Source of the DNA: Pontederia crassipes
Taxonomy: Eukaryota > Streptophyta > Magnoliopsida > Commelinales > Pontederiaceae
Direction of reading: 5' to 3'
DNA: 64,000 nt
Assembly (NCBI GenBank): GCA_030549335.1
Contig: CM060195.1
Coordinates: 16,919,501-16,983,500 of the forward strand
In this document: one piece after another, positions 1-11,200 of the stretch
Layout: each line of letters begins with the position of its first letter
Numbering within the stretch: position 1 is the stretch's first letter
Translations under genes and position numbers: made by a program
Notes under the pieces: model-generated
The model's database searches: none
What the model was told of the DNA's origin: nothing
The model's input: the letters and a program-made list of their open reading frames with translations, nothing else

Positions 1-1706
1 TCTTTGAATGTAATGGTTCAACTTCGATTTGAAATAGAGTTAAAGTTCTAAAGATCTATCACCTCTTAGGACACCCAAAGGTTGTAATAAGTATATATAA
101 CTTATAGCGTTGAACCTTACTCTAAGACTCTAATCCCTAGGTGCGTTATCTTCGATTGTAATGGTTCAACTTCGGTTTAAAATGGAGTTAAAGTTCTAAA
201 GATCTAACGCATCTTAGGACACCCAAAGATTTTAATAAGCATCTATAACTTATAGCTTTGAACCTTACTCTAAGACTCTAATCCCCAAGAGCGTTATCGT
301 TGATTGTAACGGTTCAACTTCGGTTTGAAATAGAGTTGAAGTTCTAAAGATCTATCAGCTCTTTGGACACCCAAAGGTTGTAATAAGTATCTATAACTTA
401 TTGTTTTAAACCTTACTCGAAGACTCTGATCTCCAAGAGCATTATCATTGATTGTAACATTTCAACTTCGAATTGAAATAGAGTTAAAATTCTTAAGATC
501 TATCACCTCTGAGGACACCCAAAGGATGTAATAAGTATCTATAACTTATAGCTTTGAACTTTACTCTAAGACTCTAATCCCCAACAGTGTTAACATTGAT
601 TGTAACGTTTCAACTTCGGTTTGAAATAGAGTTAAAGTTCTAAAGATCTATGACCTCTTAGGACACCTAAAGGATGTAATAAGTATCTATAACTTATAGC
701 TTGAACCTCACTCTAAGGCTCTAATCCCCAACAATGTTATCATTGATTGTAACGGTTCAACTTCGGTTTGAAATAGAGTTAAAGTTCTAAGGATCTACAA
801 CATCTTAGGACACCCAAAGGTTGTAATAAGTATCTATAACTTATAGCTTTCAACCTTACTCGAAGACTCTAATCCCAGGAGCATTATCTTTGATTGTAAT
901 GGTTCAACTTAGGTTTAAAATAGAGTTAAAGTTCTAAAGATCTAACACGTCTTAGGACACCCAAAGGTTTTAATAAGCATCTATAACTTATAGCTTTGAA
1001 CCTTACTCTAAGACTCTAATCCCCAAGAGTGTTATCTTTGATTGTAACGGTTCAACTTCGGTTTGAAATAGAGTTGAAGTTCTAAAGATCTATCACCTCT
1101 TAGGACACCCAAAGGTTGTAATAAGTATCTGTAACTTATTGTTTTAAACCTTACTCGAAGACTCTAATCTCCAAGAGCATTATCATTGATTGTAACATTT
1201 CAACTTCGATTTGAAATAGAGTTAAAGTTCTTAAGATCTATCACCTCTTAGGACACCCAAAGGATGTAATAAGTATTTAAAACTTATAGCTTGAACCTTA
1301 CTCCAAGATTCTAATCCCCAACAGTGTTAACATTGATTGTAATGGTTCAACTTCGGTTTGAAATAGACTTAAAGTTATAAAGATCTATCACATCTTAGGA
1401 CACCCAAAGGTTGTAATAAGTATCTATAACTTATACATTTCAACCTTACTCGAAGACTCTAATCCCAAGAGCATTATCTTTGATTGTAATGGTTCAACTT
1501 CGGTTTAAAATAGAGTTAAAGTTCTAAAGATCTAACACCTCTTAGGGCACCCAAAGATTTTAATAAGCGTCTATAACTTATAATTTTGAACCTTACTCTA
1601 AGACTCTAATCCCCAAGAGCGTTATCTTTGATTGTAACGTTTCAACTTCGGTTTGAAATTGAGTTGAAGTTCTAAAGATCTATCACCTCTTAGGACACCC
1701 AAAGGA
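1..1706. repeat. Higher-order repeat, left copy
   Basis: This stretch is repeated almost base for base at 2800-4505, offset 2799 bp (19 monomers), with no net indel that I could find. One difference is G at about 428 versus A in the other copy. Identity falls to ordinary between-monomer levels after about 1706. The copy probably extends left beyond the window. Confidence 0.9.
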
Positions 1707-2799
1707 TGTAATAAGTATCTATAACTTATAGCTTGAACCTTACTCTAAGACTCTAATCGCCAAGCGCGTTATCTTTGATTGAAATGGTTCAACTTAGGTT
1801 TGAAATAGAATTAAAGTTCTATAGATATATCACCTCTTAGGACACCCAAAGGTTGTAATAAGTATCTATAATTTATAGCTTTGAACCTTATTCTAAGACT
1901 CACATCCCCAAGAGCTTTATCATTGATTGTAACGGTTCAACTTCAGTTTGAAATAGAATTGAAGTTCTAAAGATCTATCACCTCTTAGAACTCCCAAATG
2001 TTGTAACAATTATCTATAACTTATAGCTTTGAACCTTACTCTAAGACTCTAATCTTCAAGAGTTTTATCATTGATTGTAACCGTTCAATTTCGGTTTGAA
2101 ATAGAGTTAAAGTTTCTAAAGATCTATCACCTCTTAGGACACCTAAAGGATGTAATAAGTATCTATAACTTATAGCTTGAACCTTACTCCAAGACTCTAA
2201 TCCCCAAGTGCGTTATCTTTGATTGTAATGGTTCAACTTCGGTTTGAAATAGAGTTAAAGTTCTAAAGATCTATCACCTCTTAGGACACCCAAAGGTTGT
2301 AATAAGTATATATAACTTATAGCTTGAACCTTACTCTAAGACTCTAATCGCCAAGCGCGTTATCTTTGATTGAAACGGTTCAACTTAGGTTTGAAATAGA
2401 ATTAAAGTTCTATAGATCTATCACCTCTTAGGACACCCAAAGGTTGTAATAAGTATCTAGAATTTATAGCTTTGAACCTTATTCTAAGACTCACATCCCC
2501 AAGAGCTTTATCATTGATTGTAACGGTTCAACTTCAGTTTGAAATAGAGTTGAAGTTCTAAAGATCTATCACCTCTTAGAACTCCCAAATGTTGTAACAA
2601 TTATCTATAACTTATAGCTTTGAACCTTACTCTAAGACTCTAATCCCCATTATCATTTATTGTAACGGTTCAACTTCGGTTTGAAATAGAGTTAAAGTTC
2701 TTAAGATCTATCACCTCTTAGGACACCCAAAGGATGTAATAAGTACCTATAACTTATAGCTTGAACCTTACTCCAAGACTCTAATCCCCAAGTGCGTTA

Positions 2800-4505
2800 T
2801 CTTTGAATGTAATGGTTCAACTTCGATTTGAAATAGAGTTAAAGTTCTAAAGATCTATCACCTCTTAGGACACCCAAAGGTTGTAATAAGTATATATAAC
2901 TTATAGCGTTGAACCTTACTCTAAGACTCTAATCCCTAGGTGCGTTATCTTCGATTGTAATGGTTCAACTTCGGTTTAAAATGGAGTTAAAGTTCTAAAG
3001 ATCTAACGCATCTTAGGACACCCAAAGATTTTAATAAGCATCTATAACTTATAGCTTTGAACCTTACTCTAAGACTCTAATCCCCAAGAGCGTTATCGTT
3101 GATTGTAACGGTTCAACTTCGGTTTGAAATAGAGTTGAAGTTCTAAAGATCTATCAGCTCTTTGGACACCCAAAGGTTGTAATAAGTATCTATAACTTAT
3201 TGTTTTAAACCTTACTCGAAGACTCTAATCTCCAAGAGCATTATCATTGATTGTAACATTTCAACTTCGAATTGAAATAGAGTTAAAATTCTTAAGATCT
3301 ATCACCTCTGAGGACACCCAAAGGATGTAATAAGTATCTATAACTTATAGCTTTGAACTTTACTCTAAGACTCTAATCCCCAACAGTGTTAACATTGATT
3401 GTAACGTTTCAACTTCGGTTTGAAATAGAGTTAAAGTTCTAAAGATCTATGACCTCTTAGGACACCTAAAGGATGTAATAAGTATCTATAACTTATAGCT
3501 TGAACCTCACTCTAAGGCTCTAATCCCCAACAATGTTATCATTGATTGTAACGGTTCAACTTCGGTTTGAAATAGAGTTAAAGTTCTAAGGATCTACAAC
3601 ATCTTAGGACACCCAAAGGTTGTAATAAGTATCTATAACTTATAGCTTTCAACCTTACTCGAAGACTCTAATCCCAGGAGCATTATCTTTGATTGTAATG
3701 GTTCAACTTAGGTTTAAAATAGAGTTAAAGTTCTAAAGATCTAACACGTCTTAGGACACCCAAAGGTTTTAATAAGCATCTATAACTTATAGCTTTGAAC
3801 CTTACTCTAAGACTCTAATCCCCAAGAGTGTTATCTTTGATTGTAACGGTTCAACTTCGGTTTGAAATAGAGTTGAAGTTCTAAAGATCTATCACCTCTT
3901 AGGACACCCAAAGGTTGTAATAAGTATCTGTAACTTATTGTTTTAAACCTTACTCGAAGACTCTAATCTCCAAGAGCATTATCATTGATTGTAACATTTC
4001 AACTTCGATTTGAAATAGAGTTAAAGTTCTTAAGATCTATCACCTCTTAGGACACCCAAAGGATGTAATAAGTATTTAAAACTTATAGCTTGAACCTTAC
4101 TCCAAGATTCTAATCCCCAACAGTGTTAACATTGATTGTAATGGTTCAACTTCGGTTTGAAATAGACTTAAAGTTATAAAGATCTATCACATCTTAGGAC
4201 ACCCAAAGGTTGTAATAAGTATCTATAACTTATACATTTCAACCTTACTCGAAGACTCTAATCCCAAGAGCATTATCTTTGATTGTAATGGTTCAACTTC
4301 GGTTTAAAATAGAGTTAAAGTTCTAAAGATCTAACACCTCTTAGGGCACCCAAAGATTTTAATAAGCGTCTATAACTTATAATTTTGAACCTTACTCTAA
4401 GACTCTAATCCCCAAGAGCGTTATCTTTGATTGTAACGTTTCAACTTCGGTTTGAAATTGAGTTGAAGTTCTAAAGATCTATCACCTCTTAGGACACCCA
4501 AAGGT
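2800..4505. repeat. Higher-order repeat, right copy
   Basis: Near-identical partner of the left copy (offset 2799 bp). It starts with the rare variant TCTTTGAATG found only at positions 1 and 2800. The near identity against visibly diverged individual monomers points to a recent multi-monomer duplication by unequal crossover or replication slippage. Confidence 0.9.
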
Positions 4506-4809
4506 TGTAATAAGTATCTATAACTTATAGCTTTGAACCTTACTCTAAGACTCTATTCCCCAAGAGCTTTATCATTGATTGTAATGGTTCAACTTCGGTT
4601 TGAAATAGAGTTAAAGTTCTAAAGATCTATCACCTCAGGTTGTAATAAGTATTTATAACTTATAGCTTTGAACTTTACTCTAAGACGCTAATCCCCATGT
4701 GCTTTAAAATTGATTGTAACAGTTCAACTTCGGTTTGAAATAGAGTAGAAGTTCTAAAGATCTATCATCTCTTAGGACACCCAAAGGTTGTAATAAGTAT
4801 GCAACCTAA

Positions 4810-4959
4810 GTATATCCTTTTGAAGCTATGGACCTTGTCAATACCAATGCTGATATATTCAAGGTTAATGGACAAAGATTGAAGTTATACAACCCCACAG
4901 CCATGGATTCAGCTAAGGAGGTGTTGCTGTTGACAAATCCACCACAATTGCCTAGTTGA
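4810..4959 (+). pseudogene. Element B: C-terminal end of gypsy pol (integrase tail), truncated by the satellite
   Basis: Fifty codons ending in TGA encode the last residues of the family polyprotein, including VNGQRLKLYNP and AMDSAKEVLLLTNPP, as in elements C, D and E. Everything upstream in pol is missing: the satellite ends at 4800 and about 7 nt of filler separate it from pol sequence. The truncation removes all catalytic domains, so this is only a marker of a once full-length copy. Confidence 0.85.
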
Positions 4960-6447
4960 ATACCAATGGAACAATGTCCAGCCTAAGACACTAAAGTAGG
5001 GCACTTCTTGAGAGGTAACCCAAGACATTTCATATCTAATTTCCTCTGTTTTGCTCGAATAATTCAGAGGGAAATCAGAATCACCACCACCCTTTCACCT
5101 AGGGAGTACTCTTACCCTCAATTTTGATTTTCACACTGAAATGCTGAATGATAACTGATACTATCTACTAATCCATGCTTTATACAACATAATGATACTT
5201 GAATCATCACTCATATCAGTTATCCAAATCACTTGATGACAAATTTCAGTGCATTTATCAATTTTTACATAAAATGCCAACTTGTGCACTTTATTGATTC
5301 CAAAAATCTGATGTTGTTGATTTCACTAATTCCCTTTTATTTTTCTCTCCAGCATTGAAAGCAAATCAGAAGGACCACCCAAAGCCTCTGGTTGACATGA
5401 GAGAACAAAAGGGATCAATTGCAAATATCCAAGAATTCAATACCCTCCCAACCCTCTCCCTTGCCTATCTTTTTCACCACTGTGGACATTACTGAGAATA
5501 AACTTGGGGGAGGAAACCTGGTGCTTTTCTAAACTTTACACCATATTTTCAATCTATTTTAATGCTCATATCATCATTTATCACTAGGTTATCACTGTTT
5601 TGACCAAGTTATCACTGTTTTCACTCGGTTATCATTAGTTTTGAACAAGTTATCACTAGTTATCATTGCTTGTACTCAATTCAATTCTTGCCTTCATTTT
5701 AACTCTAAAATGGGTGAAATTCTTTAATATGACAATTAGTACACTCCAATACCAAGTGGTCAATTTGGCCATTAGTCTTCTTGTTTTAATCAGCCTATTA
5801 ATTCAGGTGCATTTGAATCAAATTTCAGCTGAAATATTTTCTTTTTGTGGGTAACACTAGCTGACACCAATGGATTGTTTTGAAAGTAGAAGATGTCTAG
5901 AAGGGAGTCAAGGCTCTTGTTGCCATGTTAAATAGAAAAACTTGACTTTTTGGAACAAGGGATCTAAAACTTACTTGAGTTTGAACTATTGCTCACTTCA
6001 TGAACAGATTAGAAAAAAAAGAAAAATGGAGAAAAGAAAAAGTGAAAAGTTGCATTTCTGCATTGCATGCATTCACAAATAAAGAGAGTGAAATTCCAAA
6101 AAGGAACCTCTCCTGAATAAAGTCAGGTTTTTGATCCTGTGACTAGCATGAATAAAAATCAAGTCTCAACCTGTTTATTACATCGTCATGAATAAAAGTC
6201 AGGTTTTAAACCTATTTAAGTAGTGAAAAATCTGTTCAAGAAGGGATTTGTAGTTCAACCTTGTAGTAAAGTTGACAATTCCTGAAATTCAAACTTGTTA
6301 CTGCTAGTACTTATTTCATAGCTTAAATTTGCTTTAGCCTTTGTGATTCCCTAGCTAGAAATTGAGTTTGGAAAGAATGGGGTGTTGGCAAAGTGGGAAA
6401 CTCGTTGGACTTAAATCAGTTGGATTTTCATTCATTTGTGGACTGTT
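4960..6447 (+). mobile_element. Element B: 3' non-coding tail
   Basis: Non-coding tail downstream of pol, collinear with the tails of C, D, G and F. In order: a hairpin just after pol (5007-5024, CTTGAGAGGTAACCCAAG, one arm mutated), an internal PPT-like AACTTGGGGGAGGAA (5501-5515), GTTATCAC repeats (5587-5665) and the short hydrophobic frame at 5729-5854. The terminal PPT and the LTR start are missing: after TTTGTGGACTGTT the sequence jumps into the middle of an LTR. Confidence 0.85.
5729..5854 (+). CDS. Short conserved hydrophobic reading frame in the 3' tail (element B copy)
   Basis: 42 codons from ATG including the stop; a longer frame opens at 5666. The peptide has a hydrophobic run (NLAISLLVLISLLIQVHLNQ) that could span a membrane. 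Related frames lie at the same place in C (14221-14355), D (inside 31298-31534) and F (62259-62390); the G copy (44690-44767) is cut by a TAG. Athila elements can carry an env-like ORF after pol, so this could be a relic of one, but it may equally be chance in conserved non-coding DNA. Function unknown. Confidence 0.3.
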   Translation: MTISTLQYQVVNLAISLLVLISLLIQVHLNQISAEIFSFCG

Positions 6448-8157
6448 GGCAAAGGAAGGGGGCCACTTGCTTTTTGCTGTCCAAAAAACTGCTGCTCTGT
6501 TGATATTTTTATGGACAAGACACATGGCACAATCAGAGAGTGATGGAACATTCTAATATGCATCTAAGGGTGATTAAGGGTCATATATAAGTTGAGAAAC
6601 CTGGAGAAGGAAGGGGGTGGCTGGATGGTAGGGTTTCTGCACCAAGGAAGCAAGGGGAAGGAGCTGAAGAGGCTGCAATACTGATTTCAGCCGACATTAT
6701 CCAATTAATTGCAGGATGGATTATATTAGCTTATCAATTTGTTTTGCATTAATTCCTGAGCTAAATCTTAGCTCTCCTAGGATAGGGTAGTAGTCTAATT
6801 TAGTTGTGGATGGATGAAGAACCAATATGATTTCCTGCACTAAATTCAAGTTCTAATTTTCTGATTTCTGAAATTCTGATTTTTATGGATCCGTTCTTGA
6901 CATTGTGAGGTCCTACTTGTATTTACAACTGAAAGGTTGTCCTTTGATCTACTCTTTATTCATAAATGAATCAAGAACCAATGGCAAGTTTCTAGGTTCA
7001 ATCCCTAATTAGGAATCTGATTCACTTATTTCTGAAATCTGTTTTCCATTTCTGATTCCTGAACTTTGTTGAATCTATTTTTATCATTGTGGAGCCCTAA
7101 TTGAATTAACTACTGAGAGATTGCTTATGGTTTCATTCTTGTTCAGAAATGAATCAAGCGTCAATGATATTTCTAAGATTTCAATCCCTGAATTGTTGCA
7201 AACTTCTCATTTGCTGATTTCTGATTTTCCATTTCTGATTTCCTAAAATTTGTGGAATCTGCCTTGCTGTTGTAAAACCCCTGATTCCATCATCCACTGA
7301 GAAGCGAACTTAGGGTTATCTTGTTGTTCAGAGATGGACCAAGAAGCAATGGCATGTGCTGAATTCCAATGTATAATACGTGCTCATTTTATCCAATTGA
7401 TTAGTACTAATGTGGATTTCATTTCAATTTGCAGCTGAGAGGCTGATTTAACATCCCCATGTTGTTTAGAGATAAACTAAGAAGAATTAGCATTAGGATT
7501 GGATTCATAGCATTTCTGAGAAGTTGACGTGTGGTTTGGTTGAAGTGCCAAACTGAATTGCCAAAATCTGAGAAGAAATGGCAAAATCATTGAGGGACTT
7601 GTGCATATGCTAATGATAACTTGACATTCAGTGGAGATCCTTCTCTAATTCAACCTAGCTAACATTTATATGAGAATATAATGATTAGTTTTGGACTAAT
7701 TAAGTTGTGAGAGCATCCATACTTAAGGTTGAATCAGATTTGATTTAAAATTGTTAAAATGTTCCATTCCATTCATAGTTGAATTAGATGAACCCCAACC
7801 CCTAGGAGAACCTTTCCATTGATTCACAAACCCTTTTTAATCCTCAATTCAGTAATTAGATCTCAGTTCATTTCTATTATCAAAACACCAAAAATAGCTA
7901 TCTTTTTTGTCACTTTTAAAAATATATTTTCACTTTCCTTTAATTTCCTGATTTTGTCACTTTAGTTAGGGCTAGTCTATATTGTTTTAGGGAGTCATTG
8001 GCTTCAAATCACTATGGATATGACATTTGGGTCTATTACAATTGACATGTGCACTTGTAGTAAAGAGTGAGTTAGGGAGTTGATCAAAATTCAGAAAATT
8101 CTCAATTCTAATCACAAATTCAGCAAGTTATCACTACACTCCATAATATCACTATCA
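6448..8157 (+). mobile_element. LTR1, 5'-truncated, shared between elements B and C
   Basis: About 1.7 kb matching the 3' two-thirds of the family LTR and ending CACTATCA. Compared with LTR2 it lacks roughly the first 770 bp of U3, and the deletion also took the PPT of element B. It has the TATATAA promoter box and the U5 end type with TTCTAATCACAAATTC. It is followed directly by a PBS and element C, so one LTR serves as the 3' LTR of B and the 5' LTR of C. Confidence 0.88.
6583..6590 (+). promoter_or_regulatory. LTR1 TATA box
   Basis: ATATATAA followed by GTTGAGAAACC, at the same place as in all other LTRs of the family. It marks the likely U3/R boundary about 30 bp downstream. Confidence 0.6.
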
Positions 8158-8163
8158 AGTTTT

Positions 8164-8181
8164 TGGCACCAATGCCGGGGA
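8164..8181 (+). other. Element C primer binding site (tRNA-Asp type, decayed)
   Basis: TGGCACCAATGCCGGGGA, 6 nt after the LTR end. It differs at three positions from TGGCGCCGTTGCCGGGGA, the complement of the 3' end of plant tRNA-Asp(GTC). Two changes are G-to-A in CpG or CpNpG context. Confidence 0.8.
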
Positions 8182-8281
8182 TTTGAGGCCAATTAGATTA
8201 ACTTGGATAGTTTAGATTAATTTTAGACTAGATATCAGTCCATTTATTAGCCCAATTTTCAATTTTTCCAATGTAAAAAAT

Positions 8282-11200
8282 CACCAAGGTAATGGAGCCT
8301 TAGCACCTGCTGCTAACTTTAAAGTGAATCCAGCATTGGTTACAATGATAAGGCAATACCAATTTGGTGGATTGGGGAATGAGGATCTAGCTTCACACCT
8401 TGACAACTTCAAAGAGATATGCAGCACTGTCCACCTCAACAATACCCCTATAAATGTTGTGTACATGAGGCTATTTCCTTTTTTACTCAAGGACAGGGCA
8501 AAGATTTGGTACAAGACCCTCAAACCTGAAGAGATTGCAACATGGCAATCCATAGTTCAATTGTTTCTAGCTGAATTCTTTCCACCTAACAAAACTGATA
8601 ACTATAGGGACCAGATTGTCAGGTTTTACCAATTGGATCAAGAGAACATATGTGATGCATGGCAAAGAATCCAAAGCTTGTTGAGGGCATGTCCACACCA
8701 TGGGTTTGAAAAATGACAATTGGTCAACTATTTTCACAAGGGTTTGAATTATCCATCCAAGGTGGCATTAGACACAGCTGCAGGAGAGATTTTTGCATCT
8801 AAGAACATTGATGAAGCCTACCAATTAATTGAGAACATTGCCAAGAACCACCATTTCCTTACTCATGACAGGACAAGGAAGTCATCAAATGATAATCAAG
8901 TCAACAACATTGTTGTCCAGATTGAAGAAGGGTTGCACAAGGCGTTGGAGAAGCTGAATTTAACATCTAACATCAACAAAGTTTCCAACCCTGAAACCAG
9001 GTGTGATGTGTGTGGAAACCAAGGCCATATCACAGAGAGTTGCCTCATTATGCAACAATATGAACAATCCAGACCAAGTGAATGCTGTGGGAAATTATGG
9101 AGTGAAGTCCCCCTGCTGAGTTCTATACTCCAGAAATAGGAACCACCCCTATTTCTCCTACAAGGCCAATCATTACCAAGGGTCACCCATGCAGAATTCT
9201 AATTGGCAGCCCAAGATCCTACCAAGGAATCAACCACCTCCATATCAGAATCAGTCTTCAACTATCCCAATGCAAAGACCTCCATACGAGCCACCACAAG
9301 CTCAAGCCACTCAATTCTCAAAAATGGAGGAGTTGCTGCAACAAATTCTAAAGAAGCAGGAGAAGCAAGAGGAGGCAATGATAAAATTGACCACTAGATA
9401 TAAGACCTTGAGTGCCCACCAAAAGATTCTTAAAAATTAAATTGCCCAACAGACTAGTACCTCAACTAGGCCACCCATTTTCTTCCCAGGACAGCCAGAA
9501 GTCAATCCTAAGGAGCAACTCCAAGCTGTCCAGCTCATAAATGGGAGGATTGTTGAAGAACCGTTTTAGAATGTTGAGGACAATCCAGCCCAAGCAAATC
9601 CAAAGTCCAAAATTGCTGAAGAGTCAAAATGAAGCCAAGACCAGAATTTTTTATAAGGTACCATTCCCACAAAGATTGGTCAAGGCTAGGCAAGATCAGC
9701 AATATGGGAGATTCCTGAAAATTCTGAAGAAGTTGTATAGCAATGTGACATTTCTGGAGGCAATTCAGGAAATGCCCTCATATGCCAAGTTCCTAAAGGA
9801 GATCTTGACCAAGAAAAGGAGAATCATGGAGCATGAGACCATAGCTTTGACTGAGGAGGCTTCTGCCATCATACAAAATAAGTTGCCTCCCAAGCTAAAG
9901 GATCCATGAAGCTTCTCAATTCCTTGTGAAATTGGGAATAGGAAAATTAAGAGGGCAATGTGTGATTTGGGTGCATCGGTGAGTGTAATCCCTCTATCAC
10001 TTTGTAGGAAGCTAGAAATTGGAGATATGAAGCCTACCAACATGTCCTTGCAGCTAGCTGACAGATCCATCAAGTATCCACATGGAATTCTTGAAGATAT
10101 ACCCTAAAAGTTGGAAAATTCTAAATTCCTGTGGACTTTGTGGTGCTTGACATGGATGAGGACCTGAACACCCCAATTCTTCTAGGCAGGCCCTTTCTAG
10201 CCACTACAGGAGCTGTCATAAATGTTAAGGAGGGTGGATTGACATTCCAAATTGGAGAGGACAAGATAGAGTTCAACCTGGCCCAAGTTATCAGTAGGCC
10301 AAATTTTCAGCAAAATGATTTTGGAGATGGGCAACTAGATCAAATTGTAGAGCAAGTTTCTGCAATAATTCCCATTGAAGACCCCTTGCAAAGGTGTCTA
10401 ATGTTTGATCACTTGAAGGAACTAGAGATCCAGAGGCTAAGGCATGCCACTCTGAGCTAAATTCATTCAAATCAGTGGACAAATCTGAAATTCAGAATGT
10501 GGTGCAGGAAGTTTTCACTAGTGAACTCCAAGCCACTCCAACTCAAGACAACTCTTCTAAATTGGAGTTGAAACCTCTCCCTAGCAATCTGAAGTATGAA
10601 TTCTTAGGAGAGAATTCCACATTTCCAGTTATCATTAATGCCAATTTGCCTCAAGACCAAGTTCAAGAGTTACTAAAGAGACTAAAATTGTATAAGGAAG
10701 TAATTGGCTACTCAATTGAAGATATCAAAGGGATTAATCCTTCAATCTGCATGCATAGCATTCCCGTGGAGGACAATTACAAGCCCACAATTGAATGCTA
10801 AAGGAGATTGAATCCAGTGATGAAGGAAGTTGTAAAAAAGGAAGTGTTGAAATTGTTGAATGCTGGAATCATATATTCCATTTCAGATAATGAATGGGTC
10901 AATACAGTACATGTTGTGTCAAAGAAAGGATGGATTACAGTAGTCAAATCAGATTCAGAAGAATTGATCTCTACTAGGACAGTGACTGGGTGGAGAATGT
11001 GCATTGATTCAGGAAATTGAATAAGGCAACCAGGAAGGACTACTTCCCTCTTCCTTTTATTGATCAAATGTTAGAGAGGTTGGCCAAGCACTCTCATTTC
11101 TGCTATCTAGATGGCTACTCAGGGTTTCTTCAGATTCTAATCCATCCCCTAGATCAACACAAGACCACCTTCACTTGTCCATATGGGACATTTGCGTATA

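Larger units (their letters stand above)
1..4800. repeat. 148-bp tandem satellite array
   Basis: About 32 head-to-tail monomers. The anchor word TGTAAYGGTTCAACTTC recurs at 9, 157, 305, 453, 601 (as TGTAACGTTTCAACTTC), 748 and 895, so the period is 147-148 bp. Each monomer carries conserved blocks such as AAGATCTATCACCTCTTAGG, ACACCCAAAGG and GACTCTAATCCCCAA. Monomers differ by scattered substitutions and small indels; one near 4636 lost about 15 bp. The array enters from the left of the window and ends sharply at 4800 against retrotransposon sequence. No reading frame is maintained. The period suits a centromeric or pericentromeric satellite, but that role is inference. Confidence 0.97.

Noticed and set aside
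1-4800. Possibility of a CRISPR-like or gene-bearing repeat array
   Set aside because: Repeats are contiguous 148-bp monomers without spacers and carry no conserved frame.
6362-6556. 64-codon plus-strand frame across the B tail/LTR1 junction
   Set aside because: It crosses a deletion breakpoint and has no counterpart in intact tails or LTRs.
8281-9186. Minus-strand frames of 90-96 codons over element C gag
   Set aside because: They are antisense shadows of gag with no recognisable motifs.
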